A model generated the notes under the pieces. That model was given only the letters and a program-made list of their open reading frames with translations, was not told the DNA's origin and did no database searches. This document shows positions 58,184-64,000 of a stretch of 64,000 bases of DNA, one piece after another. The position numbers and the translations under genes were made by a program. Location: NCBI RefSeq assembly GCF_003480435.1, contig NZ_QUJB01000006.1:103133-167132 (forward strand). Reading direction: 5' to 3'. This DNA comes from Clostridium sp. AM30-24 (GTDB taxonomy: Bacteria; Bacillota; Clostridia; Lachnospirales; Lachnospiraceae). How positions within the stretch are numbered: the first letter of the stretch is position 1; the number at the start of each line of letters is the position of its first letter.

Positions 58184-59749
58184 CTATACATACTTTTTAT
58201 GGCGAAGCACCGGCCGAATTCCAAAAATCTCCTCAAAGAACGCTGCTTTCTGCTCAAAGGAAACAGCCTCCAGTGTAATATCGCCGTGATAATCTGTCGT
58301 GATGATCAGGTTCTGATCCTTCACGGTCATCCGGCAGTCCGCGAGCTTGGCACTGTGTCCGCGGTCCATGGAATTCGCCAGACGCAGCATCGCTGTGAGC
58401 TTTGCGATCAGAAGCATGACCTCGTTCTGTCCGCTGAAGCTGTCCGTCACTTCATCTAATTCTGTCTCCATCCGGACCATATTGTAATCGAAATCCCGGA
58501 TATTATAGCGGACCACATTTGCGATGATCTCCCGCTCTAAATGGGAGATTCCGATGATCTCCGTGGACATGATGATGTTGTAAGCGCACTCGTTGGAATT
58601 CCGGACGCTGATAAACTTTCCGCAGGCATGGATCAGCACCGCAATCTGCAAAAGCAGGCGTTCCCTCTGCCCCATTCCGTGGTATTTCCGCATTGTGTCG
58701 AAGATCTGGAGCACATATTTCTCGACGGTCTCCGTGTGGCGGCTTAAGCACTGGTAGCGTTTTGCCATGGAACGGGAAGTGCTGATAATATCGTTATCAA
58801 AATTGTGCCGGAACTTTATAAGCTTCTTGTCCGCCGCGAACTCCGCCGCGATCCCGTCACAGAGCCGTACCCCGGGGATCCAGATCATCTCAGCCCCCGT
58901 CATCTCAAGAAACTTCTTATAGATCACCGCACATGGCATAAGTAAGGACGCGTACTCCCGGTTCACCCCGAAATGCTCCTCCATCTGCTCTTCATTCATC
59001 GTGCTCAGGCGGGTGTAAAACTCTTCAAACTGCTCTCTCGTGATCCTTGAGAGCGGCTTTCCGTCTTCCTCGTACCGGAACAGATACAGGATGTTCTCAC
59101 CGATCCCGATCAGATGCTTGATCTTCCGCTCCTTTAAATACATTTTTTTATAGTTCTGGAGCTCATTGTCCACCATCTCATCAATCAGCTCCCGGTACTG
59201 TTCCATCGTCGTGTCGACCTCTTCCAGAGTACCGCGGATCCTCAGAACACCTAACGGCAGATTTTCCGTATTCACCAGAAGGTTTTTATCAAACATGGAT
59301 ATCTGCATGCTGCCGAATCCCACGTCCACGATCGCGGTTCCCTGCTGAATATTCTCATCAAACTCGTCATCGGACACCGCGATAGCCTTGTAGCCCAGAA
59401 ACCGCTGCTCCGAGTTGCTGATGATCCGTACCTGGATCCCGGTGCGGACACGGATCTGATCCAGGACGATCCTGTTGTTTCTCGCCTCGCGCATCGCACT
59501 TGTGGCGTAGGCACGGTATTCCGTGACTTTATAGGATTTCATGATCCTTGCGAAATCCGCAAGCACATCGCAAAGCTCCTCCACCATCTCATAGCTGATC
59601 TTTCCGTTATTGTAGGTATCTTTTCCCAGCGCAGTGACGTGGCGGATCTGATCCAGTTTTCGGATCTTGTTGCGGTTTGAGATCTCATAGATTCCCATCT
59701 CCACCTCAAAGGATCCCACATCGATGGCTGCAAATGTAAGGGCTGCCAT
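58184..59749 (-). CDS. ppx: Ppx/GppA exopolyphosphatase with HD domain (521 aa)
   Basis: Degrades polyphosphate or pppGpp. FAAIDVGSFEVEMGIYEISN and AIVDVGFGSMQISMF are the two phosphate motifs of the actin-like fold; ATSAMREARN lies between. The C-terminal ~190 residues hold an HD-type domain (LIHACGKFISVRNSN). The start is ATG at 59749 with AGGAGG upstream; a longer frame to 59806 lacks a ribosome binding site. Which substrate it prefers is not visible. Confidence 0.88.
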   Translation of the reverse strand: MAALTFAAIDVGSFEVEMGIYEISNRNKIRKLDQIRHVTALGKDTYNNGKISYEMVEELCDVLADFARIMKSYKVTEYRAYATSAMREARNNRIVLDQIRVRTGIQVRIISNSEQRFLGYKAIAVSDDEFDENIQQGTAIVDVGFGSMQISMFDKNLLVNTENLPLGVLRIRGTLEEVDTTMEQYRELIDEMVDNELQNYKKMYLKERKIKHLIGIGENILYLFRYEEDGKPLSRITREQFEEFYTRLSTMNEEQMEEHFGVNREYASLLMPCAVIYKKFLEMTGAEMIWIPGVRLCDGIAAEFAADKKLIKFRHNFDNDIISTSRSMAKRYQCLSRHTETVEKYVLQIFDTMRKYHGMGQRERLLLQIAVLIHACGKFISVRNSNECAYNIIMSTEIIGISHLEREIIANVVRYNIRDFDYNMVRMETELDEVTDSFSGQNEVMLLIAKLTAMLRLANSMDRGHSAKLADCRMTVKDQNLIITTDYHGDITLEAVSFEQKAAFFEEIFGIRPVLRHKKYV

Positions 59750-59840
59750 GTTTTTTCCTCCTTGCTCTGTGCGTGACGATCGCCGGACCCGTTTTATGTC
59801 CATCATATCGCCTGCATCAAATATCTGTTGATATAAGAAT

Positions 59841-59862
59841 CGGTCCGGATTTTACCGGACCG
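59841..59862 (-). terminator. Hairpin after pheA
   Basis: CGGTCCGG (59841-59848) pairs with CCGGACCG (59855-59862) over a six-base loop. The T-run is weak, so it may be an imperfect terminator of the plsC-pheA transcript. Confidence 0.5.
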
Positions 59863-59869
59863 TATCTCT

Positions 59870-61006
59870 CTAATAATTACCTAAAATTCTCATGACGGAA
59901 GCTTCCGCAGCAAGACCGGTCAGCGCGTTTCTCACGCCCGCATCGCTTAAGTTTCCTTCGAAATCCACGAAAAACCGGTACTCGAAGCTCTTTTCCGGAA
60001 TCGGTCTGGATTCGATCATCGTCATATTGACATTATTAAAAATAAAGTTTCCAAGGATGTTGTATAGGGAACCGCTCTTGTGCGGGATCTCAAAAGCCAC
60101 GCTGATCTTTCCGGCGGTCTTTGCGTACACCGGCTCTTTTCCAAGGATCAGAAATCTCGTCGTATTTCCCTTGACGTTGTTGATCTCCTTTGCGAGGATC
60201 TCCATTCCATAGAGTTCTCCCGCTGTACGGCTTGCGACAGCCGCCTGGGACGGATCCTTCTCCTCCATGACCTTCTTTGCAGCTACAGCCGTGTTTAAGA
60301 CAGCGATCTGTTTCCAGTCTTTATGGACGGACAGGAAATCAGAGCTCTGGGCCAGAGCCTGAGCATGGGAGTAAACGGTCCTGATATCGGAGAGCTTCGC
60401 TCCCGGAACGCCGAGCAGCATATGGGCAACCGGGACATAGACCTCGCCGACTATGTAATTCTTGTACTTTAAGAGCAGGTCGTAATTGTTGATCACGAAA
60501 CCTGCAGTGGAATTCTCGATGGGAAGTACCGCATAATCAGCGCGTCCCTCTTCCACCTCGCGCATCGTGTCCTCGAACTCCGGAACATGGTAAAGATCCG
60601 CGTCCTCGCCGAAATATAACTTCGCGGCAGCATGGCTGTAAGCGCCCTCGACGCCTTGGAAGACGATCTTTTTATTCTTCTTCCCGATGGTCTCCACTTC
60701 CGTAAATCCGGTGTCCATTCCCATACCGTGAGCGGATAACAGGCTGTACTGGTATCTGCGGCTGACGGACATTAACTGGGAAAAGATCTCCTTTACCGCC
60801 TCTTTATTGAACTCACTGTGGGCCAGCTCCTGGACCGCCGCGATCTTCTGTGCTTCTCTCGCCGCATCGTAAACGGCTTTTCCTGTTCCGATCTTATATT
60901 CCGCAACATCTTCGCATACGGACATGCGCTCCTCAAACAGACGGACGATCTCTTTATCGATCACGTCCAGCTTGTCCCTGCATTCTTTTAAGTCAAGATT
61001 TTTCAT
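59870..61006 (-). CDS. pheA: Bifunctional chorismate mutase/prephenate dehydratase (378 aa)
   Basis: Phenylalanine pathway. Residues about 1-90 are an AroQ chorismate mutase (LDVIDKEIVRLFEERMSVCE), 100-290 the prephenate dehydratase (VFQGVEGAYSHAAAKLYFGE, ADYAVLPIENSTAGFV), and 300-378 an ACT domain (ISVAFEIPHKSGSLYNILGN, ESRPIPEKSFEYRFFVDFEG) for feedback by phenylalanine. The start is ATG at 61006; the one at 61033 lies too close to GAGG. Confidence 0.95.
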   Translation of the reverse strand: MKNLDLKECRDKLDVIDKEIVRLFEERMSVCEDVAEYKIGTGKAVYDAAREAQKIAAVQELAHSEFNKEAVKEIFSQLMSVSRRYQYSLLSAHGMGMDTGFTEVETIGKKNKKIVFQGVEGAYSHAAAKLYFGEDADLYHVPEFEDTMREVEEGRADYAVLPIENSTAGFVINNYDLLLKYKNYIVGEVYVPVAHMLLGVPGAKLSDIRTVYSHAQALAQSSDFLSVHKDWKQIAVLNTAVAAKKVMEEKDPSQAAVASRTAGELYGMEILAKEINNVKGNTTRFLILGKEPVYAKTAGKISVAFEIPHKSGSLYNILGNFIFNNVNMTMIESRPIPEKSFEYRFFVDFEGNLSDAGVRNALTGLAAEASVMRILGNY

Positions 61007-61029
61007 ATATTTTATGCCTCTGCTTTCTG

Positions 61030-61770
61030 TCATTCCTCTGTCTGCATTTCCTTCAGCATTCCGATCAGCACGTTTCTTGTGTACGCACCGGGATGTTTCC
61101 GGTCATCACCTTCCAGTTCTTTTACATAGAACGGTTTTCCGTAGTAGATCGTAATATGGGACGGGGTGATAAACGGGAAGTGTTTTTCCAGCACCTCCGC
61201 CGTTCCCGTCATTGCCACCGGGATAACCGGGCAGCCGGATTTCTCCGCAATCTTTAAGCTTCCCTCTTTAAACGGGAGAAGCTCCGTGATATCTTCATTT
61301 GTATTTCTCGTTCCCTCCGGGAAAATCCAAATGGAAACGCCGTTTTTTACCTTCTCGATTCCCTGAAGGATCGTCTTTAAGCCTTCTTTGATGTTCTTTC
61401 TGTCTAAGAACAGGCAGTTCACGTTCACCATCCAGGTGCGTAAGAGTGGGATCTTTTCCATCTCCTTTTTTGCGACGAAACCGAGCAGGGTCGGAACTGT
61501 CGTGTAGCCGGCAAGGATATCAAAGTAGCTTCTGTGGTTTCCCACATAAAGAACCGCCTTGTCTTCCGGTATATTTTCAGCACCCTTCACTGTCACAGTC
61601 ACGCCGGCAAGCTTTAAAAGCAGACCGAACACGGAACGTACCATTTTAATCGTCTCCAGATCCCGCGCGTGGGGATCTTTCTTTCCAAGCGATACCTGTG
61701 CCACAAGGAACGGATAGCTGAAGATCAGGAATCCGATCAGAATAGCCAGAACAAGAATCAGTCTTATCAT
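61030..61770 (-). CDS. plsC: 1-acyl-sn-glycerol-3-phosphate acyltransferase (246 aa)
   Basis: Adds the second acyl chain in phosphatidic acid synthesis at the membrane. LYVGNHRSYFDILAGY is the NHxxxxD motif, IFPEGTRNTNED the substrate motif, and a hydrophobic N-terminus anchors the protein. The start is ATG at 61770 with GGGAGG upstream. It ends next to pheA on the same strand. Confidence 0.92.
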   Translation of the reverse strand: MIRLILVLAILIGFLIFSYPFLVAQVSLGKKDPHARDLETIKMVRSVFGLLLKLAGVTVTVKGAENIPEDKAVLYVGNHRSYFDILAGYTTVPTLLGFVAKKEMEKIPLLRTWMVNVNCLFLDRKNIKEGLKTILQGIEKVKNGVSIWIFPEGTRNTNEDITELLPFKEGSLKIAEKSGCPVIPVAMTGTAEVLEKHFPFITPSHITIYYGKPFYVKELEGDDRKHPGAYTRNVLIGMLKEMQTEE

Positions 61771-61929
61771 AAGTAATGAACCTCCCTTTTGTTTATGGTA
61801 AACGTGTCTGAACATCATCTTTTCCCGTCAGAACGCTACCTGCAATAATTTTTCCGGCAGGACCTCTCCCCGGATCTTTTCTTTCGTACACGCGGAAAAA
61901 AGGATCCATGCCAAGGTTCATACGGTGAT

Positions 61930-61958
61930 ATTATACAGAAAACACCACCATATTGCAA
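61930..61958 (-). promoter_or_regulatory. plsC-pheA promoter
   Basis: On the minus strand TTGCAA (61953-61958), 17 bases, TATAAT (61930-61935). The leader to plsC is about 150 bases. Confidence 0.65.
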
Positions 61959-61987
61959 CTCAAATGCACCTCGAATCCAGCTAAAAT

Positions 61988-62506
61988 CTATCTGTAAGGA
62001 AATGCGTTTTTCACGCCCAGACTGTCCCGGAAGCTGCCTGTCAGATACTCGAAAAGCAGACCTGTCCCAAACCAGAACGGTGCGAAATCCAGTCGGATCA
62101 GTCCGTCCACACTGAGCATTCTCCCTGTGTAATCCCAGGGGCAGATACCAAGGCTTTTTAGGAGCGATCCCGTCAGATATTCTGCCAGAAAGATCAGCAC
62201 CATGTCCAGGATCCCATGACGGAAGATCCAGTCCTTTTTTGCGATCGTCCCCTCTCCCCGGTCTGCGTCAAGCCACCGGTCCACTTCCCGCCCTATAGGT
62301 CCCAATAGAACGCCCAGACCGTAGATCGGAAACATATAGATGGATGTTTTTCCCATGAGCTTTAAGTCACCTGCCGCCAGAGATTCCGCAGATGTTAAAA
62401 GGATCTCCAGTCCCCAGCCGGTCAGACCGCAGATCAGGAAGTCTTTTGCACACTGTTTCAAGCGGGCTGTTATTTTGATTTCATGTCTTCGATTCTCTCG
62501 TTTCAT
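61988..62506 (-). CDS. CmpB-like membrane protein (172 aa)
   Basis: FLICGLTGWGLEILLTSAES, GKTSIYMFPIYGLGVLLGPI and WDYTGRMLSVDGLIRLDFAP match the putative ABC-transporter type IV (CmpB) family of four-span Firmicute membrane proteins, whose role is unknown. It begins MKRENRRHEIKITARLKQCA with a basic lead. The ribosome binding site is weak. Confidence 0.8.
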   Translation of the reverse strand: MKRENRRHEIKITARLKQCAKDFLICGLTGWGLEILLTSAESLAAGDLKLMGKTSIYMFPIYGLGVLLGPIGREVDRWLDADRGEGTIAKKDWIFRHGILDMVLIFLAEYLTGSLLKSLGICPWDYTGRMLSVDGLIRLDFAPFWFGTGLLFEYLTGSFRDSLGVKNAFPYR

Positions 62507-62619
62507 GAGATCAGTATCTGTGATTCTCTGTGAGATATGCAGATCAGAACGCGGAGATTTTTTCCACGTGAGCCAGACCTTTATTTATCATATTCCGGCA
62601 AGCTCTATGGCTCCTGCCG

Positions 62620-62641
62620 AAGACCGGTCCGGTCTTTTTTT
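62620..62641 (+). terminator. Terminator-like hairpin
   Basis: AAGACC (62620-62625) pairs with GGTCTT (62631-62636) around five bases, followed by T residues on the plus strand, beside the end of the leftward DUF4250 gene. Confidence 0.5.
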
Positions 62642-62821
62642 CTACACATACTGGTTTTTCCGGGCATCGTACTCATAGTCGATCCCCGCAAGTTTCTCAT
62701 CCACCGTTCCCGGATCGATGCCGAGTGCTTTTCCAAGCTCTTCCATATCCGGATAAAAATCCCGAAGCTGGGTATTGATGTAGCTCAAAAGCATGACCGG
62801 ATCATTCGGAATATTTGCCAT
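62642..62821 (-). CDS. DUF4250-family small protein (59 aa)
   Basis: Begins MANIPNDPVMLLSYINTQLR and continues DFYPDMEELGKALGID, the pattern of DUF4250 proteins, ending DARKNQYV. GGGGGAA precedes the ATG. Small helical protein common in Lachnospiraceae; function unknown. Confidence 0.78.
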   Translation of the reverse strand: MANIPNDPVMLLSYINTQLRDFYPDMEELGKALGIDPGTVDEKLAGIDYEYDARKNQYV

Positions 62822-62842
62822 TTCGTATTCCCCCTCTCTGCT

Positions 62843-62871
62843 TTACTTTCTGATTCCTTATGTGATATACT
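62843..62871 (+). promoter_or_regulatory. Candidate promoter of L-asparaginase gene
   Basis: TTACTT (62843-62848), 17 bases, TATACT (62866-62871), about 48 bases before the start codon. Confidence 0.5.
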
Positions 62872-62918
62872 ATAAACCATATGTGAGATGATTGCAAACG
62901 AAAGGGGATTTAAAAACC

Positions 62919-63932
62919 ATGAAACACCTTCTGCTGCTCGGAACGGGTGGAACGATCGCCTGCAAGAGAGGTGAAAACGGTCTGACACCGCTCCTCACCG
63001 GCGATGAACTGTTATCTTATGTACCGGACGCAAAAAAATTCTGCGAGGTGGAGACGGTACAGGTCTTAAACATCGACAGCACAAATATGCACCCGAAGCA
63101 CTGGCTGAAGCTGGCTCAGGTTCTTGAGGAGAATTATGACGATTATGACGGCTTCGTGATCTGCCACGGCACCGATACCATGGCCTACACCGCTGCTGCC
63201 ATGTCCTATCTCGTCCAGCATTCCAGCAAGCCCATCGTAATCACAGGTGCGCAGAAGCCCATCGACCTCGACGTGACGGACGCAAGAACAAACCTTCTGG
63301 ACAGCCTGCGCTTTGCCGCCTCCGAACGTGCCCACGGCGTGACCATCGTATTTGACGGAAAAGTCATTGCGGGAACCCGCGGAAAGAAGGAGCGCAGCAA
63401 GAGCTATAACGCTTTCTCCAGCATCAACTTCCCATATCTGGCCGTGATCCAGGACGAGCATATTTTATATTACATCGATGATAAATGGCAGGACCGTGAG
63501 AGCGTGCGTTTCTACCACGAAATGGACAGTCAGGTCAGCCTCTTAAAGCTGATCCCATCCATGGATTCCAGTCTCCTCGACTACATGGCAGAGCACTATG
63601 ACGCGGTCGTTATCGAATCCTTCGGTGTCGGCGGCCTACCCTCCTACGAATCCGGCGATTTCTACAGCTCCATCGAAAAATGGATCTCCATGGGTAAGAC
63701 CGTCGTGATGACCACTCAGGTGACTCAGGAAGGCAGCAATATGTCTGTCTATGAAGTCGGACAGAAGATCAAAAACGCCTTCGGCCTCATCGAATCCTAC
63801 GATATGACCATGGAAGCCACCGTGACAAAGCTCATGTGGATCCTCGGTCAGACGAAAGATCATGATAAGGTGAGGGAAATGTTTTATGAGACCATCAATC
63901 ATGATATTCTCTGGAATACGGGTGGACGGTAA
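62919..63932 (+). CDS. ansA: L-asparaginase, type I (337 aa)
   Basis: Hydrolyses asparagine to aspartate and ammonia. LLLGTGGTIACKRGENGLTP holds the first catalytic Thr; GFVICHGTDTMAYTAAAMSY the second Thr-Asp motif; KPIVITGAQKPI follows. The start is ATG at 62919 with AAGGGGA upstream. No signal peptide, so it is the cytoplasmic type I form. Confidence 0.93.
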   Translation: MKHLLLLGTGGTIACKRGENGLTPLLTGDELLSYVPDAKKFCEVETVQVLNIDSTNMHPKHWLKLAQVLEENYDDYDGFVICHGTDTMAYTAAAMSYLVQHSSKPIVITGAQKPIDLDVTDARTNLLDSLRFAASERAHGVTIVFDGKVIAGTRGKKERSKSYNAFSSINFPYLAVIQDEHILYYIDDKWQDRESVRFYHEMDSQVSLLKLIPSMDSSLLDYMAEHYDAVVIESFGVGGLPSYESGDFYSSIEKWISMGKTVVMTTQVTQEGSNMSVYEVGQKIKNAFGLIESYDMTMEATVTKLMWILGQTKDHDKVREMFYETINHDILWNTGGR

Positions 63933-63961
63933 ATAAGAGGTAAAAAAGCAGGCAGCCAAAG

Positions 63962-64000
63962 TGAACTGCACCCCATTTGTTAGACAGTATGGTATACTAT
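63962..64000. mobile_element. Probable IS3-family terminus at the window edge
   Basis: TGAACTGCACCCC followed by ATTTGTTAGACA (63962-63986) fits the terminal inverted repeat type of IS3-family elements (TGNACTGNCCCC...GTTNGACA). The rest of the element would lie to the right. Confidence 0.5.

Overview
The window reads as a chromosome segment of a Firmicute of class Clostridia, most likely a gut Lachnospiraceae (inference). Supporting signs are AddAB instead of RecBCD, an htpG gene preceded by a CIRCE (HrcA) operator, an electron-bifurcating NfnAB pair, strong AGGAGG ribosome binding sites, frequent GTG and TTG starts, and phage genes of the type seen in Clostridia.

About 1-32.5 kb is mobile DNA. 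Positions 1-2.3 kb hold a small accessory cassette: a ribbon-helix-helix-like regulator with six copies of a 14-bp operator-like repeat placed inside promoters, two tiny proteins, a short acidic protein, a C-terminally short serine recombinase, and a tRNA-like structure without an anticodon arm. From 2.65 to 32.2 kb lies the early and lysogeny half of a siphophage-type prophage. A tyrosine recombinase sits at each end (2653-3693, minus; 30989-32242, plus). Between them a long leftward operon runs from a Cro-like gene (28971) to about 3.8 kb. It carries an antirepressor, an SbcC-like ATPase, RecT, an MBL-fold protein, SSB, an ERCC4 nuclease, a replisome organizer, a primase-helicase, a cytosine-5 DNA methyltransferase, and a left arm of small zinc-ribbon proteins, two MazG-like proteins, an ASCH-type protein, a radical SAM enzyme and two PAPS-reductase-like proteins, one frameshifted. 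The rightward lysogeny module holds the repressor, an ImmA/IrrE peptidase, an accessory two-module protein and the integrase. No terminase, portal, capsid, tail or lysis gene is visible, so either the late genes lie left of the window or this is a remnant or satellite.

From about 32.5 kb onward the DNA is ordinary chromosome. In order: a MATE transporter; nfnA-nfnB; dihydrofolate reductase; an MBL hydrolase; a divergent ThyX-like protein; addB-addA; a membrane-anchored FMN-binding-like protein; an amino-acid ABC transporter lipoprotein; a YitT protein; hflX with a TPR lipoprotein; dUTPase; a CPBP protease; htpG; a ppx-ppk polyphosphate operon; pheA with plsC; a CmpB-like membrane protein; a DUF4250 protein; and L-asparaginase. 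The last 39 bases look like the end of an IS3-family element.

The prophage replication genes form a coherent set: organizer, primase-helicase, SSB, RecT, SbcC-like ATPase and ERCC4 nuclease. The chromosome intergenic regions hold three short hairpin-rich elements with terminal inverted repeats (34.0, 36.9 and 47.5 kb) and one branched RNA-like structure in a 3' untranslated region (48.7 kb). Assignments come from reading motifs by eye; no database search was run.
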